The notes under the pieces: generated by a model | Databases searched by the model: none | What the model saw: only the letters and a program-made list of their open reading frames with translations | What the model was told of the DNA's origin: nothing | Source of the DNA: a bacterium | Lineage (GTDB): Bacteria; SAR324; XYD2-FULL-50-16 | Length of the DNA: 64,000 bases | Assembly (NCBI GenBank): GCA_018829445.1 | Contig: JAHJTV010000019.1 | Coordinates: forward strand, 1-64,000 | Direction of reading: 5' to 3' | Part shown: positions 17,090 through 26,307 of the stretch, piece by piece | Layout: each line of letters begins with the position of its first letter | Position numbering within the stretch: position 1 is the first letter of the stretch | Translations under genes and position numbers: made by a program

Positions 17090-18823
17090 ATGGCAACATA
17101 CGATGATATGCCTTGGCTTAAGTTTTATGATGATCAGGTTAAGAAGGAGATTCCCATTCCGGAAACCACCTACCTGGATTTTATGGAAAAGGGATTAACT
17201 CATGATTCTGAAAAAGCAGCGTTTTATTTTCTGGGGAAAATGTTCACCTTTGGGGAAGTTGATGACTTGTCTAACCGGTTCGCCTCTTACCTGGTTAAAT
17301 GTGGCTGCAAAAAGGGGGATATCGTTGCCGTTAACCTGCCCAATCTTCCTCAATACCTGATTGCACTGGCAGGCACTTTTAAGGCCGGGTGTATCCTTTC
17401 CGGAGTATCTCCTCTGCTAACACCAAAGGAATTGCTACATCAACTGAATGACTCACAGGCAGTTTTTTTTGTAACCCTTGATATTCTATTTCAGGAACGA
17501 CTCGTAAAAATAGTGGACAAGGCGACTCACCTTAAACATGTCATTGTAACCAATATTGCCGACTTCCTTCCCGCTGTTAAAAAAGTCCTGGGAAAACTTC
17601 TGAAAAAGATCCCCTCTGGAAAAGTGGTTCCCATTTCGGGAAAATCGGTTATTTCATTCAAAAATATGCTGTCAGAGTCTTCACCTCGAAAACATAATGT
17701 CGAATTCAGTCCGGATGATACCTGTCTGATTCAATACACGGGCGGCACTACAGGCCCTTCCAAAGGCGTGGTGATCACACATCGGAATATGATGTTCAAT
17801 ATTGCTCAGTTGATTCAATGGATCAGCAAGGACATTGATCCCCAAAAGAATATCCTGGATCATAAGCGGGGACAGGATATCATCTGTTCGGGATTCCCTT
17901 TCTTTCACCAGGCAGGACTTGCTCTGGGACTATCACAGATAGGTCAGGGCAACACCCAGATTCTGGTTCCTGATCCCAGAAATACCACCCAGATCTGCAA
18001 AGATATGGATAAATATAAGCCTACTATTCTGGTGAACGTCCCAACACTTTATCAATTGCTAATGGAAAACCCCATGTTCGCCAAGATAGATTTCTCCTCC
18101 GTCAAATACTGCATTTCCGGCGCCGCTCCCTTTGATGTCGATTCGATTAAACAGCTGGAAGGATTTGTCGGTGAAGGTAATGTGTTGGAATTGTACGGTA
18201 TGACCGAAACCAGCCCGATTATTACCATGAATCCCCTCTTCGGAAAGAAAAAAATCGGATCGGTAGGAATTCCGGCTCAAAACACCCGGGTTAAGATGGT
18301 GGATGTAGAAACCGGGGAGAAAGAAGTGCCTGTCGGAGAACCGGGTGAACTGATCGTTAATGGTCCCCAGGTGATGAAGGGATACTTTAATAAACCGCAA
18401 GCAACCGCCGATACTATTCGGCAATTCAAAGGTGAACCCTGGTTGTATACTGGGGATGTAGCCCGCATGGATGATGACGGATACGTTTACATTGTGGATC
18501 GAACCAAGGACATGCTGCTGGTTGGCGGTTTCAATGTTTATTCCAAGCAGGTGGAGGAAACGCTGTATGAGATCCCGGAGATCGAATTGTGCGGCGTCGT
18601 CGGTGTGGCCAATCCGGATAGACCCGGCAGTGAGTTGGTCAAAGCAGTGGTGCAGTTAAAATCTAATGCAAAAGATAAGGACCAAAAAGCCATTGAGGAA
18701 AAAATCCTTGCCTACTGCAAAGAGAACATGGCACCTTACAAAGTCCCCAAAATTATCGAATTTATAGATGCCATACCCCTCACTGCTGTTGGAAAAGTTG
18801 ATAAAAAGGTTTTGCGTGTTTAG
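17090..18823 (+). CDS. Long-chain fatty-acid-CoA ligase-like enzyme (AMP-forming)
   Basis: This adenylate-forming ligase of 577 aa probably works on fatty acids. The motifs are complete: P-loop YTGGTTGPSKG (216-226), A5 motif LYGMTETSP, A7/A8 region YTGDVARMDDDGYVYIVDR and KDMLLVGGFNVY, and A10 Lys in TAVGKVDKKVLR at the C-terminus. The strong ribosome binding site AAAGGAGAG confirms the start. It is a second ANL ligase within 5 kb, not closely alike to the one at 13959-15824, so this is not a recent duplication. It converges on the LRR gene with only 13 bases between stops. Confidence 0.92.
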   Translation: MATYDDMPWLKFYDDQVKKEIPIPETTYLDFMEKGLTHDSEKAAFYFLGKMFTFGEVDDLSNRFASYLVKCGCKKGDIVAVNLPNLPQYLIALAGTFKAGCILSGVSPLLTPKELLHQLNDSQAVFFVTLDILFQERLVKIVDKATHLKHVIVTNIADFLPAVKKVLGKLLKKIPSGKVVPISGKSVISFKNMLSESSPRKHNVEFSPDDTCLIQYTGGTTGPSKGVVITHRNMMFNIAQLIQWISKDIDPQKNILDHKRGQDIICSGFPFFHQAGLALGLSQIGQGNTQILVPDPRNTTQICKDMDKYKPTILVNVPTLYQLLMENPMFAKIDFSSVKYCISGAAPFDVDSIKQLEGFVGEGNVLELYGMTETSPIITMNPLFGKKKIGSVGIPAQNTRVKMVDVETGEKEVPVGEPGELIVNGPQVMKGYFNKPQATADTIRQFKGEPWLYTGDVARMDDDGYVYIVDRTKDMLLVGGFNVYSKQVEETLYEIPEIELCGVVGVANPDRPGSELVKAVVQLKSNAKDKDQKAIEEKILAYCKENMAPYKVPKIIEFIDAIPLTAVGKVDKKVLRV

Positions 18824-18836
18824 ATATGGTTTCTTT

Positions 18837-21167
18837 TTATCTCTTTTTTGAGATCAAGAACTGATCAAAATTTGCCAGGTGTTGAATGGAGCTGAAATCA
18901 TCGATTTCGTTTGATCGCAGATCCAGTTTTTTAAGATTGACAAGGTTTTTGAGGGAATCGATCCGAGATATCTGATTCTCCTTAAGATGCAGTTCCGAAA
19001 GATTTAGAAGACCTTCCAGGGCGGAAATACTTTGGATGGAGTTGTTATTAAGCTTCAAAGAGGTGAGATTAACTAATTCCCTTAAGGAACTGATATCGTT
19101 TATTTGATTGTTATGCAAAGAAAGGGAGGTAAGCTTTTTCAGACCTCCCAGAGGGGCAACATCGGTAATCCTGTTATTGTGTAAAGACAGTGTCGTCAGC
19201 TCTTTCAAATTGCTCAAGGGACTGATATCTTCGATCTGATTATGATCCAGTCCCAAAGACTTTAATGATCGAAAATTCCTGAGAGCCGAAATATCAGAGA
19301 TCCGGTTATTATAGAGAAACAACCAGTTGACATTTGTCAACGGCTCAAGCGGACTGATATCTTTAATATTAGTGCCCTGAATGATCAGCATGATCAACTT
19401 TTTTAATCGTTTGTACAACTCGATACAATTGTCAGGAGAATAGTCCGTTCCAACTTTGGAGGCCAGGATTCTGAGTGTGTGCTCCTGGTCTTCAGTGGGT
19501 GTTTTACAGAGCTCCGGGTAGGGTCTTGTATAGTATTCCGGCAGTACCTCTTTTGGTTGCTGTTGTTCAGGGGGTGCCAAACTTGCGTGCAGCTCTTTAC
19601 CCGGCAGCGTTTCCCCTGAATCCTGAATTTTCTGCTTTCCCTCTTGTTCTACGCCCGTTTGTGAATCAGGCAATCGGGGCCAGAGTAAGTTTCCCCTGTT
19701 ACTCTCTTCTAGAGCCGATTTATCTTGATCAACCTGATGCGGTTGATCTGAGGATTCTGTCCCTCTCCCGCTGATCTGTCTTTCCTGGCGATTTTTCAGT
19801 GAGGGGGCATCCTCAATTGTAGACAAGGACGCACCGGGTGGAATAGCTTCGTGCCCTGGTAATTGAATCCGACTACTTCTTGTAAGATTGTTCTCACTGC
19901 TATCTGCTCTGTTTTCAGAAACCTGTTGAGCTTTCCTCTCTTCCGGGAGGTCTGTTTCCTGTTGAAATGGAGATTCGGAGATCTGAGTTTTTACGTCAAC
20001 TGCAGTCGATTTCGGTGTTCTGCCACTTTTCTGAACGCCATCCTGCCTTTGAGAAACTATTCCCCCCTCCCGGTTTTTTCCACCGACAGCTGATGAATGT
20101 TCGCCTGATTGCACTGTTTCTTCATCACTCTTTATGGTCGGGCGATTTTCACTCCTATTGTCAATAAAACTTTTCCCGGTCTTTTTTACATACTGTGATT
20201 CCTTGCGAGGTTGATAACGATAGGATTTTTGGTTTTGAGTGTCTGCATTATCCTCATCCCCGTCACGCGAATATTGGGAAATGGGAACCCGTTCTGATCC
20301 CTCCGATTGCAGCTCTCCATCGTCTACCGGTGCTTGAATTGAGGATTTGAACTCTTCCTGTTTTACCCGATTCTCCTGTTGTTGAACCGAATATTCGGTC
20401 TCCTGGCTTTCTTTGGGTGCAACTGTTTTTACAGCTTTGTAACTAACCTTTTTAGGGAGATTAAAATAGTCCAAATTTGGGAAATGGGCAATTGAAGCCG
20501 CATTGGTGATAGGATTATAAGTGAGATCAAGTCGCTTGATATATATTAACTTTCGTAGCGGAGTAATATCACTGATCGCATTATTGTTGGCTATTAACCA
20601 GGTCAACTTGTAAGAACTTCTCAAGGGGAAAAGGCTTTTGATATCGTTATAAGCGACGAACAAATATTGAAGATTGGGTAGTCTTCTTAGCGGGTACAGA
20701 TCTTCTATCTGATTATCATCCAAATACAGATAAACCAACCGAACCATACCTGATAACGGTGAAATATCCTTAATTTGATTGCTGACAAGAAATAGTTTTT
20801 TTAATCCGACCAGTCCTTCTAATGGGTTAATATCACTTATATTATTATTATCAAGTATCAGCTTTTCCAAACCGACCAGTGTGGAAAGAGGGGAAAGATC
20901 CCTGATTTCCTTATTCTCCAGATCCAGCTCTTTTAGTTTGTATAGACGGGTATAAAGCTCTTCGCAGTTCTGGGTTGAATAATCGAGTGCTACCTTTTCA
21001 GCCAGCGCTTCAAGTGTTACAGTCTGATCCTGCGACGGTGTTTCACATGCTATTGGATAGCCGGAACGGGCAAAAGCGTAATCAGACAAAGTAACAATTA
21101 TAATAAGCTGGAGAACCAGACACCACAATCCGGTTTTAATTGCGGAAGCGCTTTTGTATGATTCCAT
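18837..21167 (-). CDS. Exported protein with two cap-plus-LRR modules
   Basis: The ATG at 21167 gives a 776-aa protein with a clear Sec signal peptide (hydrophobic stretch WCLVLQLIIIVTLSDYAFA); the frame stays open for 51 more codons, but those residues would bury the signal. The mature protein begins with a cap (C-x-TP-x-x-DQ, then DYS-x-x-NC-x-ELY-x-RL) followed by about seven 22-residue leucine-rich repeats of the internalin type (L-N-N-x-I-x-DI-x-PL). A long Gln/Glu/Ser-rich linker of about 300 residues follows. Then the same cap recurs (CKTPTEDQEHTL, DYSPDNCIELYKRL) with another set of LRRs to the C-terminus. It probably binds protein ligands in the periplasm or at the surface. It stands alone. 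Confidence 0.85.
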   Translation of the reverse strand: MESYKSASAIKTGLWCLVLQLIIIVTLSDYAFARSGYPIACETPSQDQTVTLEALAEKVALDYSTQNCEELYTRLYKLKELDLENKEIRDLSPLSTLVGLEKLILDNNNISDINPLEGLVGLKKLFLVSNQIKDISPLSGMVRLVYLYLDDNQIEDLYPLRRLPNLQYLFVAYNDIKSLFPLRSSYKLTWLIANNNAISDITPLRKLIYIKRLDLTYNPITNAASIAHFPNLDYFNLPKKVSYKAVKTVAPKESQETEYSVQQQENRVKQEEFKSSIQAPVDDGELQSEGSERVPISQYSRDGDEDNADTQNQKSYRYQPRKESQYVKKTGKSFIDNRSENRPTIKSDEETVQSGEHSSAVGGKNREGGIVSQRQDGVQKSGRTPKSTAVDVKTQISESPFQQETDLPEERKAQQVSENRADSSENNLTRSSRIQLPGHEAIPPGASLSTIEDAPSLKNRQERQISGRGTESSDQPHQVDQDKSALEESNRGNLLWPRLPDSQTGVEQEGKQKIQDSGETLPGKELHASLAPPEQQQPKEVLPEYYTRPYPELCKTPTEDQEHTLRILASKVGTDYSPDNCIELYKRLKKLIMLIIQGTNIKDISPLEPLTNVNWLFLYNNRISDISALRNFRSLKSLGLDHNQIEDISPLSNLKELTTLSLHNNRITDVAPLGGLKKLTSLSLHNNQINDISSLRELVNLTSLKLNNNSIQSISALEGLLNLSELHLKENQISRIDSLKNLVNLKKLDLRSNEIDDFSSIQHLANFDQFLISKKR

Positions 21168-21381
21168 TTTTCTCACTTCTGATGAATAGTTATAACGTTT
21201 AATGTCACAATAATGGTTGTTAACCATCAAATCAACATTAAAAAAAACAGTACAGTGATGGGACAGTTTGAAACCAGGGGGTGATAAGTGATTTTGTGAA
21301 TTGTTTTTGGGGGAATCCAACAGAAGAAATCAGCAGGCAGATGGTAAAGCCAACCATCCGCCACTGGTCGTGCAGAGCTGC

Positions 21382-21735
21382 CTATTGTGGCCCTCCATGG
21401 TAGGCGTAACTGATAAGATTTTTAATACCTGTTTCAGGGTTGCTCAAAATGCCGGAATCAAAACAGTATACACCAGGATGATGTTTTACCTGGTTTAGGC
21501 AAATCTGAGGTGCTACCAGAAAAAGCTTTGGAATACACTGCAAAGCTTTATAGACACATTCAACAAACTTCTCTTTGTCCGCAACATTTTGTTTGATAAT
21601 GAATCCAACTCTGTCCTGTTTTGTTGGTTTGCCGGTGTTGATCTGCAAATTGCTGCTTTCGAAAACTCCTGTAATCAAAGTTTGGGTGGATTTTGTAATT
21701 TCATTGCCCAGTTTTAAAAACACTTGTACATTCAT
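21382..21735 (-). CDS. Hypothetical small protein
   Basis: I do not recognise this 117-aa protein. The start chosen, ATG at 21735, is preceded by AGGAGAC at a suitable distance; an ATG 14 codons upstream has none. The sequence starts MNVQVFLKLGNEITKSTQ and has no signal peptide or membrane helix. Three Cys are scattered (CVYKALQC, then a later Cys) without a metal-site pattern. It is oriented away from the dimethylargininase-like gene and is not in an obvious operon. Confidence 0.6.
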   Translation of the reverse strand: MNVQVFLKLGNEITKSTQTLITGVFESSNLQINTGKPTKQDRVGFIIKQNVADKEKFVECVYKALQCIPKLFLVAPQICLNQVKHHPGVYCFDSGILSNPETGIKNLISYAYHGGPQ

Positions 21736-22066
21736 GATAAAAAAGTCTCCTAAAAAATTACTGCAAAAACTAATCATATAAAAATATATACTGAAATGGT
21801 ATGTGACCCTGCTCGCATTGAGAATCCAAAATAATAAATTGTATTGATCTATATAATCGAAATAATCAAATTTTTAGATAACAACCTGATGATATAATCA
21901 AATCAATTCTAAATATCAAACAGATAAGATGATGACCATCAAGTTTTTAAGATTTACAGACTCAAATTGCCTCATTATGATGACAGGTATCTCAAGGATC
22001 GATGGAGCACCAAATAGGTCTCTCCGATACAACCGCCTCTAAACCTTATACTGTCAGGTAAAAAAA
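21736..22066. other. AT-rich divergent spacer
   Basis: This 331-base AT-rich region separates a leftward hypothetical gene and the rightward dimethylargininase-like gene. I find no operator, hairpin or RNA gene in it that I can support. Confidence 0.4.
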
Positions 22067-22828
22067 GTGTTTTCAAAAGCCATCGTCAGAAAACCTTGCC
22101 GAAATATGGCGCAGGGTATCACTTCCGCAAACCTGGGAGTTCCGGTATTTGACCTGGCAAAAGTCCAGCATGATGCTTATATTAAAACCCTGAAAACCTG
22201 CGGTCTCGAAGTAATTGTGCTTGAAGCCGATGAATCACATCCTGATTCCGTATTTGTTGAGGATACTGCCGTTGTAACGGAATCGGTAGCGGTTATTACC
22301 AATCCTTACCCTGATAGTAGAAAGGGCGAAACCATTGCCATAAAATCTAAGCTCGAAAAAATATTTGGATCGATGGCTGTCATAAATGAACCTGGTACTT
22401 TTGAGGGGGGTGATGTCATGCAGGTGGACCGCGGTTTCTATGTGGGAGTGTCCGGAAGAACAAACAAAGAGGGAATCGATCAGTTTACCGCCATTCAGAA
22501 AAAATATAACTACTGGGTGACTTCGATAGAAATGAAGGAACTGCTACATCTGAAAACCGGTATTTCCTACCTGGGCAACAACACTATGATAATGGTTAAC
22601 GAGTTTACCTCGGAACCGCTATTTGATTCCTTCAAAAGAATAGTGGTTGAAAAGCAGGAAGAATATGCAGCCAATTGTATCAGGGTTAACGAATTTGTAC
22701 TGGTGCCTCTGGGTTTTCCGAAAACAGTTGAGGCGATAAAGGCTTCCGGATTCCGGGTGAAGGAGCTTGATATGTCCGAGTTTAGAAAACTGGATGGGGG
22801 CTTGAGTTGTTTGTCATTGAGATTTTGA
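22067..22828 (+). CDS. Dimethylargininase-like amidinohydrolase (DDAH family)
   Basis: This is a pentein-fold enzyme of the DDAH/arginine-deiminase superfamily; DDAH hydrolyses asymmetric dimethylarginine to citrulline and dimethylamine. The catalytic set is visible: FVEDTAVV (substrate Asp66), GTFEGGDV (Glu114), LLHLKTGISYLG (His161) and DGGLSCLSLRF with nucleophile Cys248 near the C-terminus. At 253 aa it matches bacterial DDAH. The start is GTG with a weak AGG upstream. The free amino acid could be an arginine analogue; hydrolysis of arginine itself is less likely because the protein is much shorter than ArcA. Confidence 0.88.
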   Translation: MFSKAIVRKPCRNMAQGITSANLGVPVFDLAKVQHDAYIKTLKTCGLEVIVLEADESHPDSVFVEDTAVVTESVAVITNPYPDSRKGETIAIKSKLEKIFGSMAVINEPGTFEGGDVMQVDRGFYVGVSGRTNKEGIDQFTAIQKKYNYWVTSIEMKELLHLKTGISYLGNNTMIMVNEFTSEPLFDSFKRIVVEKQEEYAANCIRVNEFVLVPLGFPKTVEAIKASGFRVKELDMSEFRKLDGGLSCLSLRF

Positions 22829-22959
22829 TCTTGCGGATTTAGATTGATCGGTTGTGTTTTACTTGAATCTATTATTATTTCTAAGCGTTGGATTCCGGAG
22901 CAAGTCCCATAAGCGCTTAAATAAGGAAATTTTCTATACAAAATTCAATTTTTAAAAAC

Positions 22960-23064
22960 GGTAGGGCGGCCTTACATGGCCGCCGTTGAGTTGCTTCTGG
23001 CGGGGATGTAACCCCGCCCTACCGTAATCATTGCTCTTGGTAATATTTGCTTAAATAAGTGCTT
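22960..23064. repeat. REP-like element, copy 2, inverted
   Basis: The core (22960-23023) has arms GGTAGGGCGGCCTTACATGG and CCCCGCCCTACC. The tail (23024-23064) reads GTAATCATTGCTCTTGGTAA and is the reverse complement of the tail of copy 1. This copy is therefore in the opposite orientation to copy 1. A tail-like piece CCCATAAGCGCTTAAATAAG also lies at 22906-22925. Confidence 0.85.
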
Positions 23065-23154
23065 GATTCCGGAGCAAGTCAGACATGACTGAGAACTCTA
23101 AACTCTCAAGTAAATAATTGATCTTGGATAATTAGAGGCAGATGAGGGTAGACA

Positions 23155-24279
23155 ATGCAAAAGAATGGAATGGTCTATGAAGGAATCATGATGGGATTCT
23201 ATTATGCTGTCTGGGTCTTACGCCAACGTCCTCAGATAAACGGTGTCGAGTATTTGAAGAATCTCCCCAGCCAGGTGATTTTTACCATTACCCATGACAG
23301 CTATTTCGAAATTCCTTCCCTCTCAAGAGTCTATAAGGCTATCACACCCAGACCGGTGTTCACCATAATGGCAAAAGAGGAATTTCTGGACGGGCAATAT
23401 CTTTCCACCAATTTTTTTAAAGATAATCCTGTACTGAGAAGTCTTTTCAAGTTTATCGATTCCACAGGCGCCCCAAAAGCGATCTTTGAAAAACTGAACC
23501 TCATCTCGATCCCAAGACCGTTTGCCGACATTCATGACCCTAGATACAAGAACGTAAAAATGCAGATTTCATCCCAATTTCACCAATTCAAGACTCGGAT
23601 TTCAGAAGGATTCTCCACCTTGATTTTTCCAGAGGGAACAACCTGGGGTTACGGCGGGTTGAGGAAAATCCGCAGCGCTGTTTTTCAGCTGGTGTCTACC
23701 TCCTTTGAACAATATGACAAAAAAGTCTACATTCTGCCGATAAACGTAAAAGTCGATAAGCTCGTTAAAGGGTGGAAAGACGTTTTTATCAATGTGGGAA
23801 AGCCTCAGTTTTTTTTCAAATCAAAAGATGAATTTAATCAGCAATTGTACACTGTATTGCAGCGTCTTCATACCATCACTTTCAGCCAGATTGGAGCCTA
23901 CTATTTAAAAAAACTTTCGAAAATGAGTGATCAGGCCAGAACTGACCTTAAACTGAGCAGAGACCAACTGTTTGAGCGTTTGGAGCAGGCGGCCTTTAAT
24001 CTTCAGGTAAAAGTTCAGAAGGGCACCCTGCCGGCTATCGATCAAAACCTGATGGAAAAAGATTACTTTTCCAACAAATTTGATAGATTTCTAGCTTATT
24101 GTGCCAGGAAAAACTATCTGGATCTAATTTCAAATCGGCAGGAATTTGTCTTAAACGCCAAAAAGATATTGGCACATCATCCCCATAAGATTTTTAGAAA
24201 GAGAAACCCGCTCGGATTTCATGCCAATGAATTGGCCTCCCTGGGGGAGAAAACAATAGATATCGCATTTGAAAAATAG
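23155..24279 (+). CDS. PlsC-like lysophospholipid acyltransferase domain protein
   Basis: This probable glycerolipid acyltransferase has 374 aa. The catalytic motif is unusual: THDSYFEIP (His47) replaces the normal NHxxxxD. The FPEG motif is intact in TLIFPEGTTWGYGGLRKIR (158-161), followed by the usual small-residue turn and VYILPINVKV. The first 25 residues may associate with the membrane. The last 140 residues are helical and not part of the PlsC fold. The ribosome binding site is GAGGG. Which acyl donor and acceptor are used is unknown; the two acyl-CoA ligases a few kb away would supply acyl-CoA. Confidence 0.78.
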   Translation: MQKNGMVYEGIMMGFYYAVWVLRQRPQINGVEYLKNLPSQVIFTITHDSYFEIPSLSRVYKAITPRPVFTIMAKEEFLDGQYLSTNFFKDNPVLRSLFKFIDSTGAPKAIFEKLNLISIPRPFADIHDPRYKNVKMQISSQFHQFKTRISEGFSTLIFPEGTTWGYGGLRKIRSAVFQLVSTSFEQYDKKVYILPINVKVDKLVKGWKDVFINVGKPQFFFKSKDEFNQQLYTVLQRLHTITFSQIGAYYLKKLSKMSDQARTDLKLSRDQLFERLEQAAFNLQVKVQKGTLPAIDQNLMEKDYFSNKFDRFLAYCARKNYLDLISNRQEFVLNAKKILAHHPHKIFRKRNPLGFHANELASLGEKTIDIAFEK

Positions 24280-24305
24280 TCTTTTATATTGGCCATTCCA
24301 ACCGA

Positions 24306-25235
24306 TCAGAGCTTTACGATCTTGTTTCTTAAGACACCCAGTTTATCTATCTCAAGCTCAACAACATCACCAGGATTAAGAAACCGATTGTGTTCCAGGC
24401 CGCAACCATTACCGACCGTTCCCGATCCAAGGCACTCTCCCGGATACAGAGTTTCCGATTTTGAGACATGGGCAATCAAGTCTTCAAAACGATGGTACAT
24501 CTCACTACTGTTGCCACGACCCCACTCTTCACCGTTAACGCGGGCAATCATGGTTAGATTATAAGGGTCTTTAATCTCGTCCTTGGTGACCAGCCAGGGC
24601 CCCAGGATATTACCGGTGTCAAAATCCTTTCCTTTTGACGGTCCAAGCCGCCCCTTCATCTCCTGAAACTGGGCATCTCGTGCACTCATGTCGTTGAAGA
24701 TCAGGTAGCCGAAGACATGATCCAGCGCCCGGTCTTTCGGAATATCTTTTCCCTTTTTTCCGATGATAACTGCAATCTCACATTCAAAATCCATTAAATC
24801 ACTGTAACAGGGCCAGATGACGTCCTCTTCATGACCAATTACTGAAAACCGGTTTGCCTTATAATAAATAGGTTGCTGGTACCACACTTTTGGTATCTTT
24901 ACAGCGCCCAGGGCGACCAGTATCTTGCCCAGAAGACCGTAATACCGCTTTGCAAACTGGTTGGAAGCCTGCTGCAGATGTTTCTCAAACATCATACAAT
25001 CCCTGATTTGAGCGGGAACCGGAATGGGCGCTTTTAAGGTGATATCCGCAATGAATACGGTTTTTTTCTTGGATTGCTGCAGTTCTGATGCCTCCTCCAA
25101 CGCCGTCTCGCCTCCTTCAACAATCTCCAGAACACTGCCGAACTTCCCGGAAAGGTCAACAACCGTCTTTAAATCCTCTAAAAGTATACCGGGAGTCTCT
25201 TTCCCGGACTTTGAGCAAAAAGTTATGAACTTCAT
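24306..25235 (-). CDS. Fumarylacetoacetate hydrolase-family enzyme
   Basis: The protein belongs to the FAH superfamily, which cleaves or isomerises acyl-pyruvate type compounds, for example in aromatic or tyrosine breakdown. The divalent-metal site is visible: DFECEIAVIIGKKGKDI (Glu151 and Glu153) and LIFNDMSARD (Asp182). GPWLVTKDEI and GECLGSGTVGNGCGLE follow, the latter shaping the active-site loop. At 309 aa, with about 80 residues before the catalytic domain, it resembles the two-domain form. GGAGAC precedes the ATG. The gene is isolated, so its pathway is undetermined. Confidence 0.88.
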   Translation of the reverse strand: MKFITFCSKSGKETPGILLEDLKTVVDLSGKFGSVLEIVEGGETALEEASELQQSKKKTVFIADITLKAPIPVPAQIRDCMMFEKHLQQASNQFAKRYYGLLGKILVALGAVKIPKVWYQQPIYYKANRFSVIGHEEDVIWPCYSDLMDFECEIAVIIGKKGKDIPKDRALDHVFGYLIFNDMSARDAQFQEMKGRLGPSKGKDFDTGNILGPWLVTKDEIKDPYNLTMIARVNGEEWGRGNSSEMYHRFEDLIAHVSKSETLYPGECLGSGTVGNGCGLEHNRFLNPGDVVELEIDKLGVLRNKIVKL

Positions 25236-25345
25236 CTTGTCTCCAAAAATTGGTTGGTCTCAACAGAAACATCATGTTTGATCTTTTTAATGATGACAGC
25301 GATGGCATCAGGCTCACAACGCATTAGTTCTTCTCCCATACACCG

Positions 25346-25361
25346 TATACATGACTGTATA
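25346..25361. promoter_or_regulatory. Perfect palindromic operator candidate
   Basis: TATACATGACTGTATA has 6-bp inverted arms around TGAC. It lies about 110 bases upstream of the FAH-family gene on the minus strand. No regulator gene is adjacent. Confidence 0.35.
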
Positions 25362-25466
25362 AACACCTGACTCAAATTACAAGTCAATGTTTTTGATGTA
25401 TATCTCCGCCGAATTTTTATTGATGATAACATCTGGCTAACTGCCATTTACATGGCATGATGAACA

Positions 25467-25553
25467 GTAGGGCAGCCCTACGTGGCCGCCTTTGAGTACA
25501 AGCAGGCGGGAATGTAAACCCGCCCTGCCGTAATCCTTGCTTTTGGTAACATT
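25467..25553. repeat. REP-like element, copy 3
   Basis: Core arms GTAGGGCAGCCCTACGTGG and AACCCGCCCTGCC are followed by the tail GTAATCCTTGCTTTTGGTAA. The orientation is the same as copy 2. Confidence 0.8.
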
Positions 25554-25666
25554 GAACCACAGAAGTCTGCAGCTTAGTTCCCAGGAGATTATTGGCAAGA
25601 ACTGTTTCAGGAATCTGCCGAATCCATGCGGTTGCCGTTAAATCATCACATCTCCACAAAAGAAAC

Positions 25667-25691
25667 GGTAGGGCGGCCCTACGTGGCCGCC
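25667..25691. repeat. REP-like element, half copy
   Basis: GGTAGGGCGGCCCTACGTGG followed by CCGCC is a single arm of the REP family seen at 4.2, 23.0 and 25.5 kb. The second arm and the tail are missing. Confidence 0.75.
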
Positions 25692-25825
25692 TTTTTCTCA
25701 ATCTTCGAATTTTGGGTATTTATCATGTAATTACACAACGGTCACATACAGGGCAATCGCATGAAAATTTTCGATGAATACAGATGTTATCTGAATTGTT
25801 TTCAATGAGAAGTTTTGAAAAGGAA

Positions 25826-26106
25826 CCCCAACGGGGATTCAATAATAAAAGCCTGGGGTCAACGAACTTGTGAGTGCCACCCCAGGTAGGAGGTTTTCGA
25901 AAAATATATGAACTCAGAAGGAGTTCAATAAATATATGAACTCAGAAGGAGTTCAATAAATATATTTGAAGACATGTTTTAATCCTCATCATAAAACGCT
26001 GTTGAACGCTTTCAGCGTTCTTATTAGGGAAATTGCCTTGTTATCACGGGGTGGCGTACGCAGACTCACTGACCCCGGGCTATTGACTGTTTATACCCTT
26101 CGGGGA
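25826..26106. repeat. Six-hairpin composite repeat, copy 2
   Basis: The region holds CCCCAACGGGG, then CTGGGGT with ACCCCAG, then two 28-bp tandem units with GAACTCAGAAGGAGTTC, then GAACGCTTTCAGCGTTC, then CGGGGTGGCGTACG with GACCCCGGG, then CCCTTCGGGG. These are the hairpins of 11426-11652 in circularly permuted order. With the REP copies it fills the 1-kb gap before the NAPE-PLD-like gene. Confidence 0.85.
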
Positions 26107-26307
26107 ATGGCAATAAAAAGATTGGGAACAAGTCGATTACCATTTTCCACTGGATGAAAAAAAGAGAACTTGCAGGGGTTTTCATGCAATTGCCCAACGG
26201 TCACAAACCTCATAGTTGACAAAGCCTATGCATGCCACATAAAAGTAAGACTGTTTTCCCGACAAGCTAAAAGCCAAATGCTAATCGCAAACGACTTACC
26301 AAAAAGA

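Noticed and set aside
25592-25777. Short open frames across the 25.4-25.8 kb spacer
   Set aside because: They are made by the REP arms, which read open in several frames; the same happens at other REP copies.
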